From: Apodemus sylvaticus | Lineage: Eukaryota; Chordata; Mammalia; Rodentia; Muridae | Length of the DNA: 64,000 nucleotides | Direction of reading: 5' to 3' | Assembly (NCBI RefSeq): GCF_947179515.1 | Contig: NC_067482.1 | Span: 74,291,811-74,355,810 of the forward strand | Shown: piece by piece, positions 11,215 through 22,381 of the stretch | Layout: every line of letters begins with the position of its first letter | Position numbering within the stretch: position 1 is the first letter of the stretch | Made by a program: the position numbers and the translations under genes | The notes under the pieces: generated by a model | Told to the model about the DNA's origin: nothing | What the model saw: only the letters and a program-made list of their open reading frames with translations | Databases searched by the model: none

Positions 11215-11960
11215 TTAATGTTTGCGCGCGCCCGCGCAAGCACTCGCTCCGCCCCTTCATGGACGTGCGCGCGCCCGCACCTTTCAGCGCGGCCGTAAAG
11301 AGGGGCGCGGCGGTGTCGTGAAAGGGGTCGTAAGCGCAGAGCGCTGGTTGACGGTTTGGGACTCCATTTTGTTCGTCGCTCGTCTGCTCGGCAGTCGCTC
11401 GTCTCCGTGGCTTCTCCGAGGCGGAAAGTTGGAACAGCGGCGGAAGTTTTGAGGACTCGGCCCGAGCTCGGTCAGTGAGTGTCGTGCAGACGAGCAGAGC
11501 AGCGGAGATGCGGCCCCTGGACGCAGTGGACCTGGCGGAGCCCGAGGAGGTGGAGGTGCTGGAGCCCGAGGAGGACTTCGAGCAGTTTTTGCTGCCCGTC
11601 ATCCACGAGATGCGCGAGGACATCGCGTCGCTGACGCGCGAGCGCGGTCGCGCGCCCGTGCGCAACCGGGGCAAGCTGTGGGAGATGGACAATATGCTGA
11701 TCCAGATCAAGACGCAGGTAGAGGCCTCTGAGGAGAGCGCTCTCAACCACCTGCAGGGCGCGGGCAGCGCCGAGCCCCGCGGCCCCCGGGCGGAGAAGGC
11801 CGACGAGAAGGCGCAGGAGATGGCGAAGATGGCCGAGATGCTGGTGCAGCTCGTGCGGCGGATAGAGAAGAGCGAGTCTTCGTGAGCCGGCCGCGGTAAG
11901 GGCGGGAGCCCGGCGGGGCGTGGGCGACTGTGGGGAGGAGGCTGGCTTGTCGCCTCGGGA
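11215..11960 (+). promoter_or_regulatory. Mrfap1: Mrfap1 CpG-island promoter
   Basis: CpG density rises sharply here and falls after 11960; elsewhere in the window CpG is rare except at Bloc1s4. Visible elements: two copies of TGCGCGCGCCCGC (11223 and 11266), a YY1-like CTCCATTTTG at 11362, and an ETS-like CGGAAG at 11441. No TATA box is visible. The start of transcription probably lies at about 11340-11400, inferred from the position of these motifs relative to the ATG at 11508. Confidence 0.75.
11508..11885 (+). CDS. Mrfap1: Mrfap1, MORF4 family associated protein 1
   Basis: A complete 125-residue protein close to human MRFAP1 (127 residues), a small acidic, largely helical protein known to bind MORF4L1/MRG15 and affect its chromatin complexes. 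Residues 11-27 are Glu-rich (EPEEVEVLEPEEDFEQF). Residues 28-45 hold LLPVIHEMREDIASLTRE, and 57-80 hold LWEMDNMLIQIKTQVEASEE. A low-complexity Gly/Ala/Pro linker (84-95) is followed by a C-terminal heptad-like helix ending VRRIEKSESS. The family-typical MRPLD start fits the ATG at 11508. The frame is open upstream for 11 codons but has no ATG there. The stop at 11883 is followed 10 bases later by a splice donor (GCG|GTAAGG, 11896), with an acceptor GTGCTTTAG ending at 12132. The 237-base intron is therefore in the 3' UTR and too close to the stop to trigger nonsense-mediated decay. Confidence 0.97.
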   Translation: MRPLDAVDLAEPEEVEVLEPEEDFEQFLLPVIHEMREDIASLTRERGRAPVRNRGKLWEMDNMLIQIKTQVEASEESALNHLQGAGSAEPRGPRAEKADEKAQEMAKMAEMLVQLVRRIEKSESS

Positions 11961-12132
11961 GTAAACTAGGCCCCTCTGGGGAAGGAGTAGTGCAGATTGT
12001 CGGCGGGGAGACCGGGGAAGATTCCAGATTGTTCTGGAAAGCATGGGGCCCTGAGTGAGGCAGCCTCCAAGAGGGGCCGGGTGTTTGCTCTGCTGTCCGG
12101 CGTGATTAACCTCTCTCCCGCCCGTGCTTTAG

Positions 12133-13165
12133 GTTTCCAGCCAATGGATTCTGGTTGAGTGATGGCGATTGGCTGACATGACACCCTGGAGAAGCTGAAA
12201 CCAGAGAGCCTTTTGTTTTCCTTTTACTTCTTTTTTTTTTTCTTTTTTCTTTCCCCTCTGTCTTCACTCTGTTCTCACTGACACTACGTTTCTGCTATGG
12301 TCTGCGGTTGACGACCTCGATATGAGTTTTTGATTATTCAGTGGTTCCTTTTTTGTTTGTTTGTTTGTTTGTTTGGGGGAAATAACTTTGATTTGGAAAA
12401 TGCGCTCACATACGGGAATTAGGGCCTAGATTGTAAGCCCTGTGGCAGTTGAATAATGTTCATTCCTGGCCTTTGGTTGTTGTTCCTGAATTTGGAGGTG
12501 TTTTGCTCTTTCTTGGGTGACCTGATATAGCTCCCTGAACTTTGGGTCCCTGTGACACTTGAGATTCGGAGTTGGAGCTCCCCGCCTCTGAAAGTTCTGA
12601 AGGAGCTGCGTTAATTCTAGAAGATTCCGTGCAGCGATGGCAGAAGAAGGAACCAGACTTCATCTGGGACTGTGGATGGGCCTTACATGGCTAGAACTGG
12701 TGACCTGGGAGAAGGGTCGGAGGATAGTATTGTTTCTATTGGGGGACTTTAATTTCTGTGTGAGACCAAAGGAGGAGAGATGTATTTTGTGCAAAATTTA
12801 ACTTTTATGTGCTACACTATCTATTGTAACCTGCCTGATGAGTTTGTTGGGACAGCCTAACTCATTTCTAAATGAAATGGAACCCAGTATGGGAGATGAG
12901 GTCTTGTTAGTCTGTACAAGTTGATATCCCCATATATTTGAGGAGATCCTGGGCATAAAATGAAAGATCCTTGCAATACCCTTTGTGGGCTGGGAAGGAA
13001 AACCTGCAATGGACCCAAAACTTAAAGGAAGAGGCGTCTTCAAGGTTCATATGTAGTTAAGCTATAAATGTACAATGGCAGACCCGATAAGCTTTTGAGG
13101 TCAAAACCCTTACCATGTTGAAAATAAAATCTTACATGTTAATAAAAGTATTCGTTTGCTTGAAA
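12133..13165 (+). other. Mrfap1: Mrfap1 3' UTR exon
   Basis: Inferred second exon, wholly untranslated, from the acceptor at 12131-12132 to just past two poly(A) signals. It contains a (TTTG)n run at 12350-12376. No coding potential is recognised in it. Confidence 0.65.
13123..13146 (+). promoter_or_regulatory. Mrfap1: Mrfap1 poly(A) signals (two AATAAA, 13123 and 13141)
   Basis: Two canonical hexamers 18 bases apart, the first strong poly(A) signals downstream of the CDS. Confidence 0.7.
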
Positions 13166-13945
13166 AGTAAGCTCAGATAGTTATTAAGACATATTAAGTG
13201 AAGTCTTTCTTCATGGCCTGTGCTTAGTTTGCGTGAACATCCTCAGCTTTGGGAGCTCTGAGTAAACAGAAGGGAATCTAGGCTCTGACTGCAGTAGGAA
13301 CATTGAGAATGGTAGTCTTGATTCCTGTTCTTTCCTAATCTTGATGACACAACAGCATAATATATTGACTCCCTTCAGACAAGAAGGGCTGGGTCCCCAA
13401 CTGCTAGGATTGACCCTTAATGGGAAATACCTACCAAACAATGGCTTTGGCCAGCACCTTTTTCCTAGGTGGCCCAAGCCTAGGGCCCTCCTTTCTAAGG
13501 ACATCCCAGCCATCTTAGAATTGTATGTGCTGAGGGAACCACAGCCCAGCCTAACTTCTGACTGCTCAGTGTGTTCCTTGTCAGGGTGATCACTCAACTT
13601 CACCTGTCTGGTTCCTTCTTAGTACTGCTTCCTGAGCTCCCAACTTCCCAGCTCTTAACAGACACAATTGCCTTAGAAAATGGCGGGGAGGGGTAGGCTT
13701 TCCCTTGTGATGTTTTGATAAGCTTGGCCTTGGGTGAGCACAATTTCAGAAGTCAGGAAGAATGGAGGTGGGCCAGGGAAATGAGACTAGATACTGGTGT
13801 GGGTTATAGTAGTGGGGCCAAAGGTCCAGTAAGAATGTGACTCAGGAGGTAACAAGAAAGGACCATGTTTGGCACATTGTTATGGACTTTAAGACTTGTT
13901 TTCTATAGATAAATATCCCTTTACTGTTCTAATGTAGCATATTGC
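13166..13945. other. Intergenic unique sequence
   Basis: No gene or clear repeat. Overlapping frames on both strands at 13211-13603 are typical of chance and have no known domain. Confidence 0.5.
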
Positions 13946-13949
13946 TGAT

Positions 13950-14320
13950 CAGGGCTACAGAGATGGCTCAGTGGGTAAAGAAAGACAAGCCTTCCACCAA
14001 CCCTAAGGAACTAAATTTAATCTCAGGGACCCACATGGTAGAAGTCAGGAACTGAGCCTTGAAAGTGGTCCTCTGACCTCAACATGCCCACTGTGACCTG
14101 TGCCCCATCTATAAATATATATATTTAAGTTTTAAATGGTAAGAGAGATGGTTTAGCAGTTAGGGGCACTTGCTGCTCTTGTCAGGACCCAAGGTCAGTC
14201 CCCAACACCCACATGGCAGCTCACAACTGTCTGTAGCCCTCAATTTAGGGGATTTAGCATCCTTTTGAACTCCAAGACATTGGGACATGTATTCAGGCAA
14301 ACATACATTTAAAAAAAAGT
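13950..14320 (+). repeat. Two tandem B2/B3-type SINEs
   Basis: 13950-14125 (gctacagagatggctcagtg to an AT-rich end) and 14140-14320 (gtaagagagatggtttagca to an A run) are separate tRNA-type SINE copies in the same orientation. Confidence 0.7.
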
Positions 14321-14454
14321 TTTATTTGTAAGTGACACACAATGCAAGAAAGAAGTGCACTCCTTTCTCTCCTAAGCACTAACAGCGATTTAATTATCTA
14401 ACCTTACCAACAGTACATATATTTTATCGCATGTTTCCTCCCAGCTTCATCTTG

Positions 14455-14550
14455 TTTTCAGGCAGGTTTTCATTGTGTAGCCCAGGCTGGCATCACTCTG
14501 GGTTCCTCTAGTGCTGGGATCATAAAAGCACACCAACTTTTAAGAAAAAC
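14455..14550 (-). repeat. B1 SINE fragment
   Basis: Reverse-complement B1 pieces (cattgtgtagcccaggctgg, tagtgctgggatcataaaag) with deletions. Confidence 0.6.
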
Positions 14551-16577
14551 AAAACCCTGAAGCTTAACACCCCTCTCCACCTCCCTTATAAAACTAGCTT
14601 GGAAGCTTCCCTGTGAACGTCTGTGTCTGCATGCTTTCCTCTTGTGATGCCAGAGATGGACCCCAGGGCCTTTTACCTGCGTTCACTCTGCTGGGCACCC
14701 CCCTCCCCTTCTTAACCCCCGAGTAGTTGTCACTGTTGGTGGTTTCTACACCTACATTTGGAAACTTCCAATTCTCCAGCAACTCCTTTCCTTTCCCTAT
14801 GATGCTGGTCAATTGCAACACACTCCGAGTCTCCTTTGCTCCAACTCGTGCCTTCTTCCACCCTGGTCTACTGGCAGAGATCAGTGAAATGTCGACTGAC
14901 CAAGAGACACTCTAGTGGCACTGCAGCGCCGAGCTGACCCGGCTCCATTTCTCATGGTTTATTACAGATCCCCAAGTCCTTCATGAGCCCCTGGCTCCAG
15001 AGGTCTCCTCATGGATGGCCATCAGAAAGGCTTGTTGAGATTCTCGGGCAGGGTGCAGATACCATCTCAAGCTGAGACCAGTCTGCTCCATACTAGGTGT
15101 TAGGGAAAGAAAGCATGGAGGTGTCACCTACCCTAAGGTCAGAAAAGAGCTGGAGTGATGGAATGCTTGGTACAGACTGATGAAAGCCTCTGGTGAGCAG
15201 CTCTGGCTTCTGGGCACTCAGTAGCAGAGGGTGGTCTCCAAGAAAGCAGGTTTAATGTTGGTGGACACAGCACAACACGGGGTGAGGGAGACATCAGTGG
15301 ATGTCTGGCTCCAGGGGAGGCCACCCTGATGAAGATGAGATCAAGAGCGGGGGAACAGAAGACCCCCATTCCCTTGTCCTGCTCCCGACGACAGGCATTG
15401 GTCGGTTGAGATGCTACCAGAGCTGCATCTCCCTGGGGTAGAGTGCTGTAGTCACTGAGTGTTGCTCACACCTGGACTCTGCTTCTCTGCCCTCTGGGCA
15501 TGCAGCAGGGTTGCACTTCCTGGTTCCTGTGTTTTGGTGGGCCCATGTGAATGCTTCTAGAGCCTATGAGCTATGAGGGGATGTGACACCTGTCGGTCCA
15601 GCCGGAGTCTCCAATGTGACATCCTCCAAAGTACACTCTCCAGTTCTGCAGGGGGACAGCAACACTTGAGGCAGTGGTTGGGAGTCAACTTGTTCCTTTG
15701 ACAAGTGTAGTTCTTGCCACTCTGTCCTTAACATGTAACCCGAGTGAAGGAAATTGCTCTGTCCCTGAGGTGGGACTGTGTCCTGTGGTGGAATGTAGTG
15801 GTGGCATAACCATCACTGAGGTGGCCAGTGTAAATGCTTTCTCCTTTACTGGTTTGCAAGAAGGGCTGTCAGCCTATCAAAGGCTGTTTTCATCCAAGAC
15901 TGCAGCCCTCCTCCTGCCCACAGGCCTCACCAGGTATCTCCCACTGGTTCCCTTTGCCCAAATTCAAGCTGAGGCCCTGGCCACCTTCCCCTGTCCGGAG
16001 AGCAGGGAAGCCTGGGACAGTGTGGTCTCCGATGCCTCTAAAGATCAATAGAGTTTGCCCCCATTCATACTGTGGCTGGGTAAACCAGGCAGGGCTTGCT
16101 CCAAATACGTGTGACTTTACCAAGACTTCCTACGTGTCCTGTGAGTCCGGAGTCATTCCTCCTTTCAAACTAACTCATAGTTCACAGACTTTTCCATATG
16201 TATCTCTTCAAAGCAGTTTTCTCTGTCAGCTCTTCCAGCTAAAGCCAAACTGCCCAGGAGGATACTACCCTGATTATGGGCTCTAGCAATACCCTGGGAC
16301 TGCCTGGGCAGACAGATGCTGCCCAATTCATCAGGGCTACTTCTAGCCAGAAGGAGTTAGGAAGGAAAACAAAATAGAAACGAGGAGTAGGGAAAGGACA
16401 TTACGAAACACTGGAGGAAATGGGCAGAGAAAAGTGCCTGTTGGTAACTGAGGGCTGGGAAGACGAGCAGCAATCGCCAGCCCCGGGTCACTGGGAATGA
16501 GTAGCCCTGGGGAGTACAGGCGCTCCAGGCTAAACAGAGGCCAGATGCTAAGCAGCTGGCCGAGCAAGCAAGTAAGT
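14551..16577. other. Intergenic unique sequence, no gene supported
   Basis: About 2 kb of non-repetitive DNA. Open frames of 125 and 150 codons overlap at 15674-16286 in different frames without a recognisable domain, splice logic or strong start context. I see no evidence of a gene. Confidence 0.5.
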
Positions 16578-16589
16578 CAGTCAGAGTCG

Positions 16590-16835
16590 GGGAGGGGAGG
16601 GCGGGGGCGGAGCATAGAGAAGGCTGGGAGGGGGGGACGGGGAAGTCAGGGGTAAAGAAGACTGGGGGCTGGGGGGGCGGAGCGTAGAGAAAGCTGGGGG
16701 CGGGGCGGGGCAGAGCGTAGAGAAGACTGGGGGCGTGGGCGGAGCGTAGAGAAGGCTTGGGGGCGGGACGGAGCGTAGAAAAGGCTGGGGGCGGGGGCAG
16801 AGCATAGAGAAGGCTGCGGGAGCTGGGTTGGGGGG
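16590..16835. repeat. G-rich minisatellite, about 30-base units
   Basis: About seven diverged units built on GCGGAGCGTAGAGAAGGCTG followed by a G/GC run. The + strand carries many runs of three or more G, so it could fold as G-quadruplex. Confidence 0.85.
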
Positions 16836-18091
16836 CAGAGACATCGTGATTCAGGTGTGAAAGTGCAGTGGGCAATAGGAAAGCTGTAGCAAGTGGTTGG
16901 GGTGCAGAGAGGACAGGACCATGAGTGGTCAGCGAGTGCTCCATGGATGGGAGGGAAGGCAGGGAATGAGTGTACTTCAACCAAACTTCTGACTGATGTT
17001 TGTTTGAAAGATATGGAGATAGAATGGCTGTCTTTCCATCAGCCTGGAACCTTGGCACAAAAATGGCACTACACTCTTGGAACCAACCAGCAAAGTGAAG
17101 TGGGTGGAAAGCGGGGCTTCCCCAAGTCAGACTGCGCTCACTCAGCCTCACTGGCCTACGGGGTTTAGGGATGGAAGGAGTGAAGTGGGTCAGCTTGGCA
17201 AAAGAAGACCATCATAGGCTGAGCTCAACTCAGTGGTGATAATGCACATGGTAAATTTAGTTATGACTTTACCTTCCGGTGAGACCACTGTGGAAGAGCC
17301 AAAGATGTAGCAGCCAACATTGTCACTCAACCAGGCTTCCTATAATAGCTCTGCACAGGAGATCCAAGCTGAGAGTGGCCTCACATGGATGATGTCAGAG
17401 AACTCTTCCTTCCATTCCCTCACAGATGAGTGAGGGGAAAGCAGGGGCTGCCTGGGAGATGGCCCTAGGCCGGTGGTCTTCCTCCCCAGGCAACGTCCAG
17501 AGTACAGTCACCTTCCTGCCAAGGTGTTAAGTGTAGCTTCTTCCATGTGAAGACCATCGACTTGAGGGGTCTGTGATGGATGGAGTGAAGACAAGTAGTT
17601 GGAGTCTCCCCTGGGTGGTCAGCTGGGGTCATACAGGAACAGCCAGGAGCCACCAACATGCCAGGCTAGGAAAACCTGTGGTTGCTCTACCCCTGTAGGT
17701 AGTTATGAAGCCTGGCACATGACCCAGCAGGAAGCAGGCTTCCGGAGCAGCAAAACCTCATGGGGCACTTTCCAGGGGGGGTTACATGAGAATTAGTAAG
17801 AGCAGGAGCAGTGAGCCCACCCAGGAGACACGGCTTCCTGCTGAGCCTTTGGTGGTGTCTATGGACCAACAATGCAATGCTTTTTCACAGCTCACGCACA
17901 CACTCGGCTTAGAGAGTTCACCAGGCAACATTTTCCCCAGGCGAGTGATTCATGAGACCAGAGAAACTGGAGCTCCAGGTGGCGTGTCATTTGTCTGTGT
18001 TCTGTCAGAGACAAGTGTGGCCAACACTTCAGCAGAGGAGGGCAGAGGAGTGCTGAAAACCCATTGACATGGCTTTAAAACTGCTCCGGCC
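16836..18091. other. Intergenic unique sequence
   Basis: No exon or repeat recognised. Confidence 0.5.
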
Positions 18092-18295
18092 AGGGCTGGA
18101 GAGATAGACGGCGCAGTGACTGAGAACACTTGTTGTTCTAACAAAGAAGTAAGGTTCACGATCACTCATAACTCCAGCTCCAGGGGATTCAGTGCTGCCT
18201 TCTAATCTTTCGGCATGACGCACACATGGTACACAGACATGCATGCAGGCAAAGTATTTATACTCTTAAAATAAATTAATCTTTAAAAAAATTAA
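18092..18295 (+). repeat. B3/B2-type SINE
   Basis: agggctggagagatagacgg, ctccagctccaggggattca, ending in TAAAATAAATTAATCTTT plus A run. Confidence 0.85.
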
Positions 18296-18302
18296 GCCAT
18301 TA

Positions 18303-18490
18303 AGAGCTGGAGAGATGGCTCAGCAGTTAAGAGCACTGACTGTTCTTCCAGAGGTTCTGAGTTCAATTCTCAGCAACCACATGGTGGCTCACAACCATCT
18401 GTCATGGGATCTGATGCACTTTCTGGTGTGTGTCTGAAGACAGCTGTGGTATACTCATATAAATAAAATAAATACATCTTAAAAAAAATA
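18303..18490 (+). repeat. B2 SINE
   Basis: Near-consensus B2 (gagctggagagatggctcag to AATAAAATAAATACATCTT plus A run). Confidence 0.95.
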
Positions 18491-19074
18491 AGCCATTAAA
18501 ACCACCACAATCAGCATCATAGCATGCCCACAACATGATATCTAAAATACAAATTATCCAAGTCGCCGATATTATTGATAGTTTCTGGGTTTGGGGGGAC
18601 CAAATCAGTACATTAAAATGTGAAGCAGTTCTAACCAGAGGCAAAGGGTAAAGATCTACAAAGTATGAAAGAAGCCAACACATTAGTGGCATGATTGTTT
18701 TCCCACAATGTGATAACAAACTGCTACAAACTTGCTTAAAAAAGACAAGTTCTCAGTGTTAGAGGCAGGCCTGAGATCCAGTGTGGGTAGCGCTGCCTCC
18801 CACTGAAGGATGCTGAGTCTCTTATCTCTTTCTGCATCCCAGCACAGAGCGCCCTTGGGCACTCATTTGTCCTTATCTGCCTTCCCCATCAATCTCTGTC
18901 TTCACGTGGCCTTGAAGAAGGACACAAGTCATTGAGTTTGGAGCCCACCTTAACCCAGTACTTCAGCTGAGTGGCAAAGACCCTATTTTTTAAAAAGGCC
19001 ATATCCTGATCTTTGAGTAAACATGAATTTTGGAGGGGCATTCCAGTACAAACAGTAGCTAGGGAAATTTTTGA
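18491..19074. other. Intergenic unique sequence
   Basis: AT-rich; nothing recognised. Confidence 0.45.
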
Positions 19075-19266
19075 AGACTTATTTTTATATATGTGTGTGT
19101 CCATCTTTCTGTGTGTATGACTATGCACACTTGTGAACCCACACAGCCCAGAGTAGGGGTCAGATCCCCTGGAGCTAGTTACAGGAGGCTAAGAGCTGCC
19201 CAGTGTGGATGCTGGGAATCATTTGCAAGAGACATGTTCTTACCTGCTGACCCATCTCTCCAGCCT
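19075..19266 (-). repeat. B2/B3-type SINE, diverged
   Basis: Its right end is the reverse complement of a SINE promoter (ctgctgacccatctctccag). Confidence 0.65.
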
Positions 19267-19289
19267 GAGAATTGTTACACAGGTACATT

Positions 19290-19440
19290 TTTGTTTTTGA
19301 GACACAGAGCCTTGCTATGTAGCCCTGGCTGGCCTAGACCTCTCTATGTAGACCAAGCTGGCTTTAAACTCAGAGATCTATCTATCTGCCTGCCTCTGCC
19401 TGAGTGTGGGGTCATGTCTATGCCTCTACACCCTGCTACA
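19290..19440 (-). repeat. B1 SINE
   Basis: Reverse-complement B1 (gccttgctatgtagccctgg to ctgcctgcctctgcctgagt). Confidence 0.8.
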
Positions 19441-19499
19441 ATTTTAATATGTCAAGTTTACATAGAGTCATATCAAAATGCAGTTTAAAAACAACAATT

Positions 19500-19697
19500 G
19501 CTGGGCGGTGGTGGTGCACGCCTTTAATCCCAGCACTTGGGAGGCAGAGGCAGGTGGATTTCTGAGTTTGAGGCCAGCCTGGTCTACAGAGTGAGTTCCA
19601 GGACAGCCAGGGCTACACAGAGAAACCCTGTCTCAAAAAAACAAAAACAAAAACAAAACAAAAAACAAAAAACAAACAAACAAAAAACCAAAAAACA
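19500..19697 (+). repeat. B1 SINE
   Basis: Near-consensus B1 with a long (A3-5C)n tail. Confidence 0.95.
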
Positions 19698-19784
19698 ACA
19701 ATTACAGAATTGGCACTGCAGTTGTCCAAACTAGTCCGGTGAATCAATAGAACCAATAAAAATCTCTTCGGGAATTCTCGGGCA

Positions 19785-19980
19785 TTGGCTGGGGTGTGAC
19801 TCAGTTGTAGAGAACTTATCTAGCATGCAGAGAAGTCTGGGTTCCACCTCCAGCACCTTAGAAGTTACTCAAGAGATAGAAGCAGGAGGATCAGAAATTC
19901 AAGGTCATTCTTGGCTACATAGTCAAGTTCTAGGCCAGCCTGAGGCTCATGAGACCCTGTTTCAGAGAGATAAAGAGACA
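19785..19980 (+). repeat. B4 SINE (ID-B1 chimera)
   Basis: An ID-like head (tgtgactcagttgtagagaa, then tagcatgcagagaagtctgg) is joined to a B1-like tail (caggaggatcagaaattcaa, cagcctgaggctcatgagac). This is the B4 structure. Confidence 0.8.
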
Positions 19981-20029
19981 GAGAGACAGAGACAGAGAGA
20001 GCCAGGTGAAAATGCTATCATGCAAGAGT

Positions 20030-20255
20030 AAGGATGAGAGTTCGGCTCCCCAGAACCCTTGTAAATGTCAGACAGGCCTGGTGACTTGCCTATAATTCCA
20101 GTGCATGGATGGCTGAGACAGGAGCAAGCCGGCTAGCTAGACTTGTCTTATTGGGGAACTCTGGGTTCAATTGACAGACCTTGCTTCAGAGAGTAAAATG
20201 GAAAGAGATGGATGAAGACTCTGATGTCAGCCTTGGGCACATACTCAGAGGCACA
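20030..20255 (+). repeat. RSINE1-like SINE
   Basis: gatgagagttcggctcccca, ggcctggtgacttgcctata, aagcaagagag. The order fits the RSINE1/B4 group. Confidence 0.6.
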
Positions 20256-20259
20256 CAAG

Positions 20260-20330
<71 letters not shown>
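20260..20330. repeat. (GA)n microsatellite
   Basis: Pure GA for about 70 bases, at the end of the preceding SINE. Confidence 0.95.
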
Positions 20331-20332
<2 letters not shown>

Positions 20333-20394
20333 GATCTTCCAGGGACATTAGGACCCCTCTTTTCATTTCCATTAGGGGCCGTTGTTTCCAGTCA

Positions 20395-20830
20395 TGCTGT
20401 CTAATCTGTAAGTCTTTAGTTTGCAGGAGAAAGAGAAAAACTGTTCTAGTCTGGGTCAGGTTAAATGTGTGCTACAGTTTGGATGAAATATTTCTCAGTG
20501 GTCAATGTGTCCATGTGCAGAACTGACCAAGGTCTGATCCAAAGGCTAAGACAGCAAAGGGAACAGGTACAACAGTGACAACAGAGATACAGATGTCACC
20601 CACCCCAGTCACTGCCAATGCCTGTGGCCAGGTGAAGAGTCAGAGATGGGGTGGGAGTCGAAACAGGAATGGCTGGGGACAACTGTTACCTCAACCACAA
20701 GGTAGAAGTGCCAGCTGCAGCAGAGCTGGGAGGAGACTCACCGTGCTGCAGCCCTGTGACTTTTAAGCTAACCGAGAGCTAGTGAAGCACAAGGCTGATT
20801 TGGGGGCTTCTTGTATAAGGCAGTTTGTAG
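20395..20830 (+). repeat. Diverged direct repeat, copy A (partner at 35350-35745)
   Basis: Shares an ordered series of words with the copy 15 kb downstream: TTTCTCAGTG, CAATGTGTC, GTGCAGAA, GATGCCTGTGGC-type words, GAAGAGTCAG, AACAA, TGCCA, GCTGATTTGGGG-type words. It could be an old interspersed repeat or an old local duplication. Confidence 0.65.
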
Positions 20831-21165
20831 TAACTATTAGTGTGGTGGGTACTTAGCCGGTGATGGGGCCAACAGAGCAAAGGCAGACATGGGGGTGACC
20901 ATGAGAGCTGACACTGCACCAGAGGGTCAAAGTGCAGTGTGCAGGGCTGGGGGGCTGGCCACACACACAGAGGAGGCTGCACTTAGACCCCTGCCTCAGA
21001 CACACCGACATCACTTCCCTTCCCTGTGGCTAGGAAGAAGGAAGCAGTAAATATTTTTGAGACTATAAAGGGAGAAATTTGTCATCTCGGGGCAGGAAAG
21101 AATGTTTTCAAACAAAGCAGAAGAAGCATCCAAGAAAAACTTAGTGTTTTTCTTCAAAAGTAAAA
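20831..21165. other. Intergenic unique sequence
   Basis: No gene or named repeat recognised. Confidence 0.4.
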
Positions 21166-21169
21166 GACG

Positions 21170-21668
21170 TACGCATACGTGTTTATAGCAACGGTTTTCA
21201 TAACAGCCCAAGGGTGGAAACAGCCCAGATGGCAGTCAGCGGGTGAGGGGATTGTCACCCTCTCAGAACAGGACAGCATCCGGCCACAGAAAGGAATGAA
21301 GGAGCTCACACTCAACACAACCGGACGAACCTCACAAGAATGCTAAGTGGAGTTAAAGCAACCAGACACAGAAGGCCACGCTGTGGGGTTGCTGTGAGCT
21401 GGCCAGGGTCTGGTCCACACTGTGAGGTTGCTGTGAGCTGGCCAGGGTCTGGTCCACACTGTGGGGTTGCTGTGAGCTGGCCAGGGTCTGGTCCACACTG
21501 TGGGGTTGCTGTGAGCTGGCCAGGGTCTGGTCCACGCTGTAAGGTTGCTGCGAGCCAGCCAGGGTTTGGTCTCTGCGACTAAACACAACTCTAGTGTCCC
21601 ATGGTGACTCCTCTAACAGGGTGGCAGGTGCCATGTCCTCCCCCATATTTATACATAGAAACATGGGC
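21170..21668 (+). repeat. Ancient L1M-type LINE 3' end, split by a minisatellite
   Basis: gtttatagcaacggttttca, gtggaaacagcccagatggc, ggaatgaaggagctcaca and gctaagtggagttaaagcaa correspond in order to the old mammalian L1 3' end. A 39-base tandem array then interrupts it. Confidence 0.7.
21381..21575. repeat. 39-base minisatellite, about 5 copies
   Basis: The word GGTTGCTGTGAGCTGGCCAG recurs at 39-base spacing from 21387, with a diverged last copy. Because 39 is a multiple of three, it yields repeated peptide frames that are not genes. Confidence 0.95.
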
Positions 21669-22381
21669 TAAATGTAAAAATATGTTCTTTAAAGAAGAAA
21701 TTGAGGTCAAATAATTGAGGTCAGATAAATGCGGGCCCTACTTCTGTTCGTGCCTTCTAAGAGGGGAGCACCAGGGAGGACCCAATCTCACAGGAGAAAT
21801 CAGCCTGGGGCACTCTCATCTCTGCCTGTGAGAAACACACCAGTTGTTTAAAGCTCACAGTGTGGGGGCGTTTTTGTGATGGCTCCTGGTCATCTGAGAG
21901 GCAGACAGTAGGTCTGCTGTTGCCAGAAGAGAAGTGTTGGAATGTGAGGTGAATGGGGGCTGGATCCTTTACCCAGATGCCTCCGAAGCTCTGAAATGAG
22001 AGAACCGGCGTCTGCCAGCACACTCGTGGTCGGAATTTACACTTCCACAGCGTCCTGTGCGCTGTGTGGGAATTCCACCTCAGGTCTCTCGGGAACAAGA
22101 GCAGTCAGTTTATAGATGCAGCGAGGGGAATGAAGCAGGCCAGTGCCCGAGCTGTGCTGGGTAGACATGTGTAACTGGAACAGCTCCACTGTGGAGAAGA
22201 AGATGAGTGTCCCTGGACAGACAGACAGACAGACAGACAGACAGCACAGGGTGTATGCGCATAAAGCTCCTGGACAGCATGCTCTGGTGCTTATAATGGC
22301 AGATGTAGGTTGTCCACATTTTACCAGAAGAATTTAATATAAAATAATTAATTTATCAATTAAACCATAATCATTTTTATG
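21669..22381. other. Intergenic unique sequence with a short (CAGA)n run
   Basis: A (CAGA)n run lies at 22217-22243; otherwise nothing recognised. Confidence 0.5.

Noticed and set aside
11072..12044. 224- and 190-codon minus-strand frames over Mrfap1
   Set aside because: They are antisense shadows of a GC-rich coding exon, with no domain, splice logic or promoter.
15674..16286. 125- and 150-codon overlapping + strand frames
   Set aside because: Two different frames are open at once, with no domain, poly(A) signal or splice sites. Chance is the simplest reading.
16357..17151. 264-codon minus-strand Pro-rich frame
   Set aside because: Most of it translates the G-rich minisatellite at 16590-16835.
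18303..18380. tRNA-like A and B box sequences in many places, suggesting tRNA genes
   Set aside because: They belong to B2, B3, B4 and ID SINE heads; no complete tRNA cloverleaf was found.
21340..21664. Repeated Trp/Pro/Gly/Ser peptide frames on both strands
   Set aside because: They come from the 39-base minisatellite, whose period is a multiple of three.
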